From contig JACPQY010000080.1 in NCBI GenBank assembly GCA_016190245.1, positions 23,023-87,022 of the forward strand: DNA of 64,000 nt. Direction: 5' to 3'. This DNA is from Nitrospirota bacterium (GTDB taxonomy: Bacteria > JACPQY01). The notes beneath the pieces are model-generated. The model was given only the letters and a program-made list of their open reading frames with translations. It had not been told where the DNA came from and did no database searches. Of the stretch, positions 7,921-16,614 are shown in pieces. A program made the translations under genes and the position numbers. Position 1 is the stretch's first letter. Each line of letters begins with the position of its first letter.

Positions 7921-8946
7921 ATGAACGGCAAGATCGTGACGGTGGAGAAATTGGGGTCCCTCCGCGAGCGGGCGGCGGGCGAGGGGAAGAGCATTGTGCT
8001 TGCCAACGGCATTTTCGACCTGCTCCACGTGGGGCACGTCCGATACCTCGAGGCGGCCAAGAGGGAAGGGGATTTTCTGGTGGTTGCGGTGAACGACGAC
8101 CAGGCGGCGCGCACCCTGAAGGGGCCGGGGCGACCGCTGACGCCGCTCGCAGAGCGGATGGAGATTCTGGCGGGGCTCGGATGCGTGGACCGGGTGGTGC
8201 CCGTGGCTGCAACCGACATGAACGAGCTTCTGCGACGGCTGCGGCCGGCCGTTCACGCCAAGGGAACCGACTACACGCCGGAGTCCGTCCCCGAGCGGGA
8301 CATCGCGACAGAGGTGGGTGCCCGGGTCGCGATCGTGGGCGATCCGAAGGATCACTCGACGCGGAATCTCGTGCGGGCGGTGGCGGCGGCGTCCGGATCG
8401 GCACCGGGACCGAGCAGAGGCTGGTCGCGCTGGCGACTTGCCGCGGGCCACGTGTTCCTGGTGGCGGCGGCCCTCACCGTCGATCGGTTGGGTCGTGCCG
8501 CGTTGATGGGGGCGGTCGTGGCGGGTTCGGGCCTGGCCCTGAGGGCGTGGGCGGCGGGCTACATCGAGAAGACCGTACGCGTCGTCTCCGCAGGTCCGTA
8601 TCGTTTCCTCGCACACCCGCTGTACGTCGGGAATTTTCTCATCGGCCTGGGATTCGCCATCGCGAACGGACGGCTGTGGGTCCTCGGCCTCTACCTCCTC
8701 CTCTATCTGATCCTGTACGGGGCCACCATCCGTGATGAAGAAGCGCGCATGGCCGGGCTCCACGGCGCCGCATGGACGGCCTACCGTCGCTCCGTGGGGG
8801 GTCTCGTGCCGGCCTGGCCCGGCGCGCCGGCCGACGGGACGCGCTACTCCGCCCGGAGGATGGTGTGGCGGAACAAGGAGTATCGAGCCTGGGCCGGCAT
8901 CGGTGCGCTGGCCCTTCTCGCGGTGTTCAAGGCCATTGGGCGATGA
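7921..8946 (+). CDS. Fusion: RfaE2/HldE-type nucleotidyltransferase plus ICMT/PEMT-like membrane methyltransferase domain
   Basis: Residues 1-160 form a cytidylyltransferase-fold domain like RfaE2/HldE C-terminal domain: [19 protein letters not shown] with HVGH at 36-39, [19 protein letters not shown], and HAKGTDYT. The family transfers AMP to heptose 1-phosphate for ADP-heptose (LPS core). Residues about 170-341 are a membrane domain with hydrophobic helices and the isoprenylcysteine methyltransferase-type motif [14 protein letters not shown] (225-238) plus RDEEARMAG (271-279) near its end. One uninterrupted frame spans both. ATG 7921 is used although no good ribosome site precedes it. The link suggests methylation coupled to a nucleotide-activated sugar or lipid, but no substrate is evident. 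Confidence 0.8.
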   Translation: MNGKIVTVEKLGSLRERAAGEGKSIVLANGIFDLLHVGHVRYLEAAKREGDFLVVAVNDDQAARTLKGPGRPLTPLAERMEILAGLGCVDRVVPVAATDMNELLRRLRPAVHAKGTDYTPESVPERDIATEVGARVAIVGDPKDHSTRNLVRAVAAASGSAPGPSRGWSRWRLAAGHVFLVAAALTVDRLGRAALMGAVVAGSGLALRAWAAGYIEKTVRVVSAGPYRFLAHPLYVGNFLIGLGFAIANGRLWVLGLYLLLYLILYGATIRDEEARMAGLHGAAWTAYRRSVGGLVPAWPGAPADGTRYSARRMVWRNKEYRAWAGIGALALLAVFKAIGR

Positions 8947-8952
8947 TATAAA
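8924..8952 (+). promoter_or_regulatory. Weak candidate promoter for the HEAT-cheR-cheB operon
   Basis: TGTTCA (8924-8929), 17 nt, TATAAA (8947-8952), then a GAGGAAG site before ATG 8977. The -10 is good and the -35 poor. It overlaps the end of the upstream gene. Confidence 0.3.
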
Positions 8953-8976
8953 CGGGTATGTCGCGAGGAAGATCGC

Positions 8977-11004
8977 ATGACTGAGCGCGAAGGCGGCTCT
9001 GCCGGGGACCGCGGCGAAGAGGAGCGGTGGCAGCAGGTCCATTCACTCCCGCCGGATGGGAAGCACGTCCACACCTTCCTGCGCGCGCTTGCCGATCCGG
9101 GCTGGCGGGTCCGGAAGGTCGCGGCGGACAAGATTGTTGCGTGCCCGCAGGTGGAGGACTACCTCGACGAGGTGGTGCGCGGACTCCACGCCCAGGACAA
9201 CGCGGGGCTTCGCAATTCCTCCGTGGAGGTTCTCATCGGTATCGGGGCACCGGCGGTGTCCCGTCTGGTTCGGGAGATTGCCTCGGGGGACGTAGACGTT
9301 CGGAAGTTCATCGCGGACATCCTGGGTGAGATCGGCGGCCCGACCTCCGAGAGGGCTCTGGCGCGTCTCCTGCGCGATAGCGACGAGAACGTGAGTTTCG
9401 CCTCGGCCGAGGCCCTGGGGAAACTGGGCACCGCGACAAGCCGGAGGATCCTCGAGAAGGAGTGGATGCGGCCCTCCCTTCGGCCCCTTGTGCGCGTCTC
9501 AATGCTCGATGCTCTTGCGAGCACCCAGTCGGTCGTTCCCCTGCGCGAGATTGAGAAGTGCCTGGACGATCCCTTGCTCGCTCGGCCCGCGGTTCGGCTT
9601 CTTGCCCACCACCGGTCCCCCAGGGCGCTGGACCTGCTTGTGAGGGTCCTCGCCCAGCCCAAGGAGAGCCTTCGGCAGGCGGCCTTGCTTTCGCTGGACC
9701 GGATTCTGGAGCGGTGCGCGGCGTCGCGGATCCAGGCCACGGTCCAACGGGCCAAACAGTACCGGGAGCCCGCGGGGCAGGCCATGTTTCTGGCGTTGCC
9801 GGGGTGGCTCCGCTCGGAGGACACTCACGTGCAGTTCGCGGCCGCGCGGGTCGTCTCCCATCTCGGCCTGAAGGAGTTGGCGTCGCACCTTCTTGAAATC
9901 GTGTCGAGCGAGCAGGGCGCCCTCGTGGCCCGCCGTTCATTGGAGAGGCTGGGGCGCGATGCCGTGCGCGGTCTGAGTCTCGTCTTCCCCGGGCTGTCGG
10001 GTGAGAAGCGGGCGTTCGTGCTCGAACTGTTCGGTGACCTGGAACTGGGAGGGGTGAGGCCTCTGGTGGAGGGGAGCCTCGACGATCCCGATCCCCTCGT
10101 GCGGGCCGCCGCGGCCAGGGCGCTCGGGCAGCTTGGCGATCGTGCGGGGATTTCCCGCCTGATGCAGGCGCTCCTGCAAGAGCTGGAAGACAGCGTTCTG
10201 GAGAAACTCGTGGACGCCCTCATTCGCCTGGCCGAGCGCCATCGCGAGGCGGTCCTTGCCGAGGTCGAACCCCGGCTGAAAGACGGCGATCGGGCGGCCT
10301 TCGCCTATCTCATCCGGCTTCTCGGCCACTGTGGCCAGAAACGCCACGTCGAGAATCTCGCGGTCCTCTTGCAAGACCCTTCCCCCGCGATCCGGCGGGA
10401 GACGCTCAGCGCGATGGCCGAGCTGGACGACCCGCAGGTGCGCCGCCGCGTCATCGCCTTTCTCAACGACGACGAGCCGGAGAACCGGGCGCTCGCGTGC
10501 CGCCTCCTCGCGCGGCTGGGCGGGAGCGACGGCGTGCAATCGCTCCAGCGCATGGCGGATGACAAGAACTGGTGGGTGCGATTGGAGGCCGTGCGCGGGC
10601 TGGCAGGGCTTCGCGGGCAGGGTGAGCCGGCACGGTCCTCCGTGCTGGCCAAGGCGCTGCTCGATCCGATCGGCCCCGTGGCCATCTTCGCGTTCGAAGA
10701 AATCTCGAAACACGATCCCAAGGCGGCGCTCGGCCATCTCGGTCCGGTGCTGACGCATCTCGATCCCAGGGTCCAGGCGGAGGCCCTGCGGATCATGGAG
10801 CGCAACGGGCTCGATCCTACGCGGACGGAGGTGAGATCCCGCGCGGCCGTCCTCAACGAGCAGGCCAAGGAGGATTGGTTGCGCTGGGTCGCGCGCGCCA
10901 GGAAGCGGCTTCCGCGTCCCTTCCTGGATGAACTGTCGAGAAGCGAGAAGAGCCCCCAGCTCAGAAAACTGGTGGCGCAGCTCGCCGGCGCGGCGGGGCG
11001 GTAG
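8977..11004 (+). CDS. HEAT-repeat protein next to cheR/cheB
   Basis: A 675-residue soluble protein built almost entirely of about 31-residue alpha-helical HEAT repeats. Typical lines are VRKFIADILGEIGGP, ASAEALGKLGT, VRAAAARALGQLGD and IRRETLSAMAELDDPQV. No enzymatic motif or membrane segment is seen. Such scaffolds bind proteins. It ends 3 nt before cheR, and cheR overlaps cheB, so it is probably co-translated with chemotaxis adaptation enzymes. It may serve as a docking or adaptation partner for a non-classical Che pathway. No cheA, cheW or receptor gene is in the window. ATG 8977 follows a GAGGAAG site. HEAT identity is firm; function is inferred only from context. Confidence 0.8.
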   Translation: MTEREGGSAGDRGEEERWQQVHSLPPDGKHVHTFLRALADPGWRVRKVAADKIVACPQVEDYLDEVVRGLHAQDNAGLRNSSVEVLIGIGAPAVSRLVREIASGDVDVRKFIADILGEIGGPTSERALARLLRDSDENVSFASAEALGKLGTATSRRILEKEWMRPSLRPLVRVSMLDALASTQSVVPLREIEKCLDDPLLARPAVRLLAHHRSPRALDLLVRVLAQPKESLRQAALLSLDRILERCAASRIQATVQRAKQYREPAGQAMFLALPGWLRSEDTHVQFAAARVVSHLGLKELASHLLEIVSSEQGALVARRSLERLGRDAVRGLSLVFPGLSGEKRAFVLELFGDLELGGVRPLVEGSLDDPDPLVRAAAARALGQLGDRAGISRLMQALLQELEDSVLEKLVDALIRLAERHREAVLAEVEPRLKDGDRAAFAYLIRLLGHCGQKRHVENLAVLLQDPSPAIRRETLSAMAELDDPQVRRRVIAFLNDDEPENRALACRLLARLGGSDGVQSLQRMADDKNWWVRLEAVRGLAGLRGQGEPARSSVLAKALLDPIGPVAIFAFEEISKHDPKAALGHLGPVLTHLDPRVQAEALRIMERNGLDPTRTEVRSRAAVLNEQAKEDWLRWVARARKRLPRPFLDELSRSEKSPQLRKLVAQLAGAAGR

Positions 11005-11007
11005 CCC

Positions 11008-11859
11008 ATGGCGTTTCCCGGCACGCTGGGCCTGCAGATGAGCGACCAGGAGTTCGCGCTCATCCGCGACTTCATTCGGGACTACTGCGGCATCTACTTC
11101 GAGAACGGCTCCAAGGCCATCGTCGAAATGCGGCTGGCGCGCAACGCCACAAAGCTTAACCTGCGCAGCTTCCTGGACTACTACTACCTGCTCAAGTACG
11201 ACGAGCGCCGGGAGCAGGAGCTCCAGGAGCTTGTGGAGAGCATCACCACCAAGGAGACCTACTTCTTCCGCGAGGTCTCACAGCTCAAGGCCCTGGCCGA
11301 GGAGATCCTGCCGGACATTCTCCAGCGCAAGCGGTCGCGCGAGCGCGTCGTGCGGATCTGGAGCGCGGGCTGCGCCACCGGCGAGGAGCCCTACTCGATA
11401 GCCATGGTGCTCCTGGAGGACGGCCGGACGGAGGCGTGGCGGCGGGAGATCATCGCGAACGACATCAGCAAGCGGGCCCTCCAGGTCTCTCGCCTCGGCC
11501 TGTACGGCGAATCCTCCATGCGGGCCATCGCGCCGGCGCTGAAACAGAAGTACTTCCGGCGCGAGGAAAACAATCGGTACCGCGTGCTGGATCAGGTCAA
11601 GTCGCTCGTCCAATTCGCGCACGTCAACCTTCTATCTTCCGAGCGGTTGGCGCTCCTCCCGCAGATGGACGTGGTTTTCTGCCGGAACGTCCTCATGTAC
11701 TTCGACCAGGAGCACCGTCGGCGAGTGGTCAACGCGTTTTTCGAAAAGCTGGAGCCCGGCGGGTTCCTCCTTCTGGGCCACGCCGAGTCGCTGATGAGCC
11801 TCTCCACGGGATTCGATCTCGTCCAGCTCACGCACGACCTCGTGTATCGAAAGCCATGA
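11008..11859 (+). CDS. cheR: Chemotaxis protein methyltransferase CheR
   Basis: Methylates glutamates of chemoreceptors with S-adenosylmethionine. The 283 residues contain the N-terminal helical domain (SITTKETYFFRE), the SAM motif IWSAGCATGEEPYSIAM and the late motif MDVVFCRNVLMYFD, all family hallmarks. ATG 11008 starts 3 nt after the HEAT gene stop; a second ATG at 11038 (MSDQEF) is a reasonable alternative start, and many relatives begin close to such a residue. The stop overlaps the cheB start (ATGA). It works in opposition to CheB; the receptor it serves is not encoded nearby. Confidence 0.95.
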   Translation: MAFPGTLGLQMSDQEFALIRDFIRDYCGIYFENGSKAIVEMRLARNATKLNLRSFLDYYYLLKYDERREQELQELVESITTKETYFFREVSQLKALAEEILPDILQRKRSRERVVRIWSAGCATGEEPYSIAMVLLEDGRTEAWRREIIANDISKRALQVSRLGLYGESSMRAIAPALKQKYFRREENNRYRVLDQVKSLVQFAHVNLLSSERLALLPQMDVVFCRNVLMYFDQEHRRRVVNAFFEKLEPGGFLLLGHAESLMSLSTGFDLVQLTHDLVYRKP

Positions 11860-12968
11860 CGGAGACCACGCCGAAGACACGCGTGTTGGTGATCGACGAT
11901 TCCGCCTACAACCGTCGCGCCCTGCGCCGGATGCTGGAGGAGGAGGCGGCCATCGAGGTCGTGGATACGGCGAGGGACGGCGAGGAGGGGCTCAAGAAGG
12001 CGCTCGACCTTGCCCCGGACGTCATCACGCTCGATCTCGAGATGCCGAAGATGGATGGTTTCACCTTCCTCCGCATCCTCATGAGCCGGCGGCCGACGCC
12101 GGTCATCGTGGTGAGCGGTCGGGCGGAGGATCAGAATACTTTTCTGGCGATGGAGTTGGGCGCCGTCGATTTTGTTGCCAAGCCGCAGAACCAGATCTCG
12201 CCCGAGCTCTACGCCATCCGGAGCGACTTGGTGGACAAGATCATGGCGGCGAGATCGGTGTCCATCGACCGCTTGGCGCGTCTTCCTCAGCGCCCGGCCC
12301 CCGCTCCGCCCCCGCAGGCGGTCTCGCCCGCCGAGCGCAAGGCAGGCCGCCTTGTGGTCGTGGGATGCTCCACGGGGGGGCCGACCGCTCTCCCCATCCT
12401 CCTGGCGGGCTTTCCGCCGGATTTCGGCGTGCCGGTGGTTGTGGCCCAGCACATGCCGCCCGGTTTCACCCGATCCTTCGCCGAGCGCATGAACAAGACA
12501 TGTCCCCTCACCGTGAGGGAGGCCGAGCACGCGGAGGAGCCGAAGCCCGGCCACGTCCTCATCGCCCCGGGCGGATTCCACATGCGGCTCAAGGGCAGCC
12601 GCGAGGATGCGCGGATCCATTTGGAACGTGGGGTGCGGGGGGATCGCTACGTGCCGTCCGTGGACGCCCTGTGCGCCTCGGCGGCGGAATTGTTCGGCCC
12701 GGAAACGGTGGGCGTGATCCTGACCGGGATGGGCGACGACGGGCGCGAAGGCGTGAAGATCATCAAGCAACACGGCGGCTGCACGATGGCGGAGTCGCAG
12801 GAGACCGCCGTCATCTACGGCATGCCGCGGGAAGCGATGCGGACGGGCGCGGTGGACGTGCAGGCGCCCGTCTACCGCTTGGCCGAGCAGATCGTGGCCC
12901 GATGCCAGTCCGCGCAAACCCGGCCGGCGGCACGGCCGGCGGGTGACGGCGCGGCTGTCCGCGGTTGA
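11856..12968 (+). CDS. cheB: Chemotaxis response regulator / protein-glutamate methylesterase CheB
   Basis: Removes methyl groups from (or deamidates) chemoreceptors. Residues 1-125 are a receiver domain with phospho-acceptor Asp60 in VITLDLEMPKMDG. A Pro-rich linker (APPPQAVSP) leads to the methylesterase domain. Catalytic residues are visible: Ser172 in GCSTGG, His199 in AQHMPPG and Asp in TGMGDDG. ATG 11856 overlaps the cheR stop by 4 nt, giving 370 residues, the normal length. CheR and CheB together without CheA suggest that the kinase lies elsewhere, or that this pair modifies a different receptor system along with the HEAT protein. Confidence 0.95.
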   Translation: MTETTPKTRVLVIDDSAYNRRALRRMLEEEAAIEVVDTARDGEEGLKKALDLAPDVITLDLEMPKMDGFTFLRILMSRRPTPVIVVSGRAEDQNTFLAMELGAVDFVAKPQNQISPELYAIRSDLVDKIMAARSVSIDRLARLPQRPAPAPPPQAVSPAERKAGRLVVVGCSTGGPTALPILLAGFPPDFGVPVVVAQHMPPGFTRSFAERMNKTCPLTVREAEHAEEPKPGHVLIAPGGFHMRLKGSREDARIHLERGVRGDRYVPSVDALCASAAELFGPETVGVILTGMGDDGREGVKIIKQHGGCTMAESQETAVIYGMPREAMRTGAVDVQAPVYRLAEQIVARCQSAQTRPAARPAGDGAAVRG

Positions 12969-13018
12969 ACTGCCCGGTGGTCCCCGTTTCCGCTCTCCTC
13001 TCCTTCTCGTCCCCATTG

Positions 13019-13038
13019 ATGGGGGTGGGTGGGGGTGG
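13019..13038 (+). other. G-rich run upstream of the chorismate mutase fusion gene
   Basis: The 5' leader of the next gene holds three close G tracts (5, 3 and 5) plus a GG, preceded by CCCCATTGATGGGG (13011-13024). It could form a G-quadruplex or a short hairpin in the leader. No promoter was recognised in 12969-13077. Confidence 0.25.
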
Positions 13039-13077
13039 AAGCTTGGAAACGACCGATGGCGGTCCGGGAACCCCCTG

Positions 13078-14463
13078 ATGAAACGCGCAGCAGATCCCCT
13101 GAACCGAATCCGATCCCGGATTGATCGCGTTGACCGGGAGATCGTGCGTCTCCTGGATGCCCGCGCCCGCGAGGTTCGGCGGCTCGGGGCGGTCAAACGG
13201 GGCTCGGGCCGTCCGCTTTACTCCGAAGAGCGCGAGGCCGAGGTGATCCGACGATTGGAGCTGCACCGAGACGGCCGGTTTCCCTACGAGGCCATGCGCA
13301 ACATATTCCACGAGATCTTTGCCGCGAGCCTGGCGGTGCAGAGGTCGGTTCCGGGCGCCCCGCGGGAATCCGTCCGCGGCCACTGGCGGTCCGGCGCGGC
13401 CGAATACGTGACGTCACTGCCGGAATACGAGCCGGGCCAGCGACGCGGCTGGCACGGAAAACGGGAACCGCTCTCGCTGGCGGCCAACGAGAGCAGCTAC
13501 GGGATGTCGCCCCCCGTGCTGCGCGCGGTGCAGAGGGAGTTGCGCCGGCTCCATCGGTATCCCGATCGCTGGGCCGGCGAGGCGACTCGTGCCGTGGCGC
13601 GGCGCGTGGGGTGTTCGCCGAAGGAAGTCGTTTTGGGCAACGGGTCGGACGAGATCATCGACCTGCTCTCGAGGACGTTTCTGCGACCGGGCCGCGAGGC
13701 TCTCGTTCCCGCGCCCAGCTTTGCCTACTACGAGCTCGCGGCGCGGGCCTGCGGCGCTCGGCCCGTGGCCTTCCCGCTTCCGAACTGCAACTACAGCGTC
13801 CGCGAGATCCTGAAGAGGGTGAACGACCGCACAGGGCTCGTCGCCATCGCCAACCCCAACAGCCCCACGGGCACCTACCTTGGCGAGCGGGAGCTGTCCG
13901 AACTTCTGCGAGGGCTCCCTCAACGCCTGGTTGTCCTTCTGGATGAGGCCTACTGGGGCTATCCGACGGCGAGAGACTTCCCGAATGGAATGGACTGGCG
14001 TGGCCGGCACGAGCCGCTCGTCGTGATGCGTACACTCTCCAAGCTGTTCGGGCTGGCCGGGCTGCGATGCGCGTACGCGGTTTGTCCCGCCGGTCTGGCG
14101 GACACTCTGAACCGGCTGCGTCAGCCATTCAACGTGAATCGGTTGGCCCAGGCGGCGCTTGTGGCCGCGATGCGCGACCGCCGCTGGGTGGCTCGCGTGG
14201 AGGGTGCGAATCGTCGCGAAATGGCGTACGTCACGACAGGACTGAGACGTCTGGGCTTGCCCTATGTGAATTCCCAGGCCAACTTCGTCCTCGTGCTCCC
14301 GCCGCCCAGTGGGGCCGGCTTGGTGCGAGGCCTCGAGAGGGAGGGGATCTGGGTGAGGGATACGGCCTCCTTCGGCCTTCCCGGAGGTTTCCGGGTGACG
14401 ATCGGGGTGCGGGGCGAGAATCGGGCTTTCCTGGACGCCCTGCGCCGCCTTCTGCGCGCATAG
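13078..14463 (+). CDS. Chorismate mutase (AroQ)-HisC-type aminotransferase fusion
   Basis: Residues 1-90 are an AroQ chorismate mutase (IRSRIDRVDREIVRLLDARA, then YSEEREAEVIRRLE). Residues 115-461 are a class I/II PLP aminotransferase of the HisC type: LGNGSDEIIDLLSRTFL, IANPNSPTGT, LLDEAYWGY and the PLP lysine in MRTLSKLFGLAGLRCAYA. Together they would make prephenate and transaminate an aromatic (hydroxyphenylpyruvate or phenylpyruvate) or histidinol phosphate. In pseudomonads the order pheA-hisC2-tyrA/aroA-cmk-rpsA is known. Here the mutase half of pheA seems joined to hisC2 and the dehydratase half is missing. ATG 13078 is chosen because the mutase begins right after it. tyrA follows 5 nt later. 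Confidence 0.85.
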   Translation: MKRAADPLNRIRSRIDRVDREIVRLLDARAREVRRLGAVKRGSGRPLYSEEREAEVIRRLELHRDGRFPYEAMRNIFHEIFAASLAVQRSVPGAPRESVRGHWRSGAAEYVTSLPEYEPGQRRGWHGKREPLSLAANESSYGMSPPVLRAVQRELRRLHRYPDRWAGEATRAVARRVGCSPKEVVLGNGSDEIIDLLSRTFLRPGREALVPAPSFAYYELAARACGARPVAFPLPNCNYSVREILKRVNDRTGLVAIANPNSPTGTYLGERELSELLRGLPQRLVVLLDEAYWGYPTARDFPNGMDWRGRHEPLVVMRTLSKLFGLAGLRCAYAVCPAGLADTLNRLRQPFNVNRLAQAALVAAMRDRRWVARVEGANRREMAYVTTGLRRLGLPYVNSQANFVLVLPPPSGAGLVRGLEREGIWVRDTASFGLPGGFRVTIGVRGENRAFLDALRRLLRA

Positions 14464-14468
14464 CGGCA

Positions 14469-15305
14469 ATGGCTTTTCTTTTCCGTCGCGTCGTCGTGGT
14501 AGGTGTGGGGCTGATGGGGGGGTCCATGGCTCTCGGTCTGCGCCGGCGACGCTTGGTGGAGCACGTGGTGGGCGCGGGACGAAACGCATCTCGCCTTAGA
14601 GCGGCCAAGCGGGCGGGGGTCATCGATGCGTGGACGCTGGATCCATCCGAAGCCGCAGCCGAGGCAGACCTCGTCGCCTTGTGTACTCCACCCGAAGCGG
14701 TCATTCGGATGGGTCGAGTTCTGCTCCAAGGAGGGAACGCCGAGAGCGGCCCCATCGTCACGGACGTCGCCGGCGTCAAGCTCCCCATCGTGCGTGCGCT
14801 GGGTCGCCTTCCCAACTCCGGCCGGTTTGTCGGCGCCCACCCGATGGCGGGGACCGAATCCTCGGGCTGGCGCCACGCCCGCGAGAACCTGTTCGAGGGT
14901 GCGGCGTGCGTGGTCACGCCGGGTCCGCGATCGCAACCCGCAGCGGTGCGCGCCGTCGAGCGTGTCTGGCGGGCCCTTGGCGCACGCCCGATGCGCCTGA
15001 CTCCTCGCGATCACGACCGCGTGGTGGCGCTGATCAGCCACTTGCCCCACGTCATCGCTTACTCGTATGCCGGCCTGGCCCGCGAGCCGCAATGGGACGA
15101 CCTCGCCCGGCGCCTCGGCGCGGGCAGCTACCGCGACATGACGCGCGTGGCGAGGGAATCGCCCGAGCTTTGGGCGTCACTCCTGGCAACGAATGCCCGT
15201 GAGGTGGGACCGCATCTCGATCGCCTGATCCGACGGCTCAAGCGGATGAGGGCGGCCATGAGGCGTGCCTCGCTTCTCCGTCCGCTCCTGGTCGGCCCCC
15301 CGTGA
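14469..15305 (+). CDS. tyrA: Prephenate dehydrogenase
   Basis: NAD(P)-dependent oxidation and decarboxylation of prephenate to 4-hydroxyphenylpyruvate in tyrosine synthesis. The 278 residues have an N-terminal dinucleotide fold (VVVVGVGLMGGSMALGL), the substrate region GAHPMAGTESSGW and the C-terminal LISHLPHVIAYS motif, all diagnostic of TyrA. There is no fused chorismate mutase domain, since that domain sits on the preceding aminotransferase gene. ATG 14469 lies 5 nt after that gene. aroA starts 7 nt downstream, so the genes are one operon. Confidence 0.92.
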   Translation: MAFLFRRVVVVGVGLMGGSMALGLRRRRLVEHVVGAGRNASRLRAAKRAGVIDAWTLDPSEAAAEADLVALCTPPEAVIRMGRVLLQGGNAESGPIVTDVAGVKLPIVRALGRLPNSGRFVGAHPMAGTESSGWRHARENLFEGAACVVTPGPRSQPAAVRAVERVWRALGARPMRLTPRDHDRVVALISHLPHVIAYSYAGLAREPQWDDLARRLGAGSYRDMTRVARESPELWASLLATNAREVGPHLDRLIRRLKRMRAAMRRASLLRPLLVGPP

Positions 15306-15312
15306 GGCGATC

Positions 15313-16614
15313 ATGCTGGGCGTAGACGAGGACGGCCGCCTCCACGTTGCTCCCGGGGGAGCGCTGAAGGGGGAGATCGAGATTGAGGGCGACAAGTCGG
15401 TGGCTCACCGCGCGCTCATCCTCGCGTCATTGGCCGAGGGGCGTTCTCGCATCCTCAACATGCCGGAGGGGGATGACGTGGCGAGGACCCTCCGGGCCCT
15501 CCAGGACCTGGGGGTCGCGATCGAACGCACGGACGGGGCGGTTGTGGTGGAGGGGCGCGGCCTCCGCGGCCTCCGCGAGCCGGAAGGCCCGATCCAGTGC
15601 GGCGAGTCCGGCACCACGGCCCGCCTGCTGGCAGGCCTTGCAAGCGGTTTCGAATTCGTGACGATCCTCATGGGACTCCCCGGGCTGCGACGCCGCCCGA
15701 TGGGACGCGTGGCGGAACCCCTGCGGCGGATGGGGGCACGCCTGTATGGCGCCGGGGGGGGGGAGCGGCTTCCCCTCTGTGTGGTGGGAGGGCGGCTCCG
15801 GGCGATCCATTTCGACCCGCCGGTGCCGTCCGCCCAGGTGAAATCGGCCGTGCTCCTCGCCGGCCTCTCCGCGCGCGGGACGACGGTTGTCCGCGAACGG
15901 CGCCCTACACGCGACCACACCGAGAACCTCCTCGCGTTCATGGGAGCTCGGATTCGCCGGTCGGGCGCCGCGACGGCCGTGACGGGGGGAGGAAAACTGC
16001 GCGCATGCGAGCTTCTCCTGCCCGGGGATCTTTCGTCGGCCGCATTTCTCATCGCGGCGGTGGGCCTCCTGCCGGGGTCGCGGGTCACCGTGCGCGGAGT
16101 GCTTCTCAACGAACACCGTTTGGCCTTCGTGCGCCTCCTCCAGCGCGCCGGCGCGGTCGTGGACCGCATGCAGGCGGGCGTCGGGTGCGGCGAAACGATG
16201 GGAGACCTCACCGCGCGCCCAGGTGCTCTCCAGCCGTTCAGGATCGGCGCTCGCGAGGTCCCCGGCTTGATCGATGAGCTTCCGTTGGCCGCCGTTGTGG
16301 CCGTCCGCGCAAAGGGTCGGAGCGTCATCTCAGGCGCCAAGGAGTTGAGAGTGAAAGAGGCGGACCGCGTTCGGACCATGGCGGCAGGGCTGGCGGCCAT
16401 GGGCGCGCGAATCCGCGAGAAGCCGGACGGGTGGGAGATCCATGGCGGGAAACCGCTCCACGGGGCGGAGGTGGATGCGCGCGGCGATCACCGAAGCGCC
16501 ATGGCCCTGGCCGTGGCCGCGCTCTCAGCGCGCGGCGAGACGGTGATTTCCAATCCCGGGATCGGCAAATCGTTCCCGCGTTTCGTGGAGCGGATGAACG
16601 GATTGATCGCGTGA
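15313..16614 (+). CDS. aroA: 3-phosphoshikimate 1-carboxyvinyltransferase (EPSP synthase)
   Basis: Joins shikimate 3-phosphate and phosphoenolpyruvate in the shikimate pathway; target of glyphosate. Motifs: EGDKSVAHRALILASLAEG, GESGTTARLLAGLA, the PSAQVKSAVLLAGL segment, LRVKEADRVRTMA and DHRSAMALAVAAL. ATG 15313 gives 433 residues, the usual length; an earlier in-frame ATG at 15265 inside tyrA adds nothing conserved. The stop overlaps the cmk GTG. A 10-nt G run (15754-15763) encodes a Gly-Gly-Gly between conserved blocks. The core motifs show an intact enzyme. Confidence 0.95.
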   Translation: MLGVDEDGRLHVAPGGALKGEIEIEGDKSVAHRALILASLAEGRSRILNMPEGDDVARTLRALQDLGVAIERTDGAVVVEGRGLRGLREPEGPIQCGESGTTARLLAGLASGFEFVTILMGLPGLRRRPMGRVAEPLRRMGARLYGAGGGERLPLCVVGGRLRAIHFDPPVPSAQVKSAVLLAGLSARGTTVVRERRPTRDHTENLLAFMGARIRRSGAATAVTGGGKLRACELLLPGDLSSAAFLIAAVGLLPGSRVTVRGVLLNEHRLAFVRLLQRAGAVVDRMQAGVGCGETMGDLTARPGALQPFRIGAREVPGLIDELPLAAVVAVRAKGRSVISGAKELRVKEADRVRTMAAGLAAMGARIREKPDGWEIHGGKPLHGAEVDARGDHRSAMALAVAALSARGETVISNPGIGKSFPRFVERMNGLIA

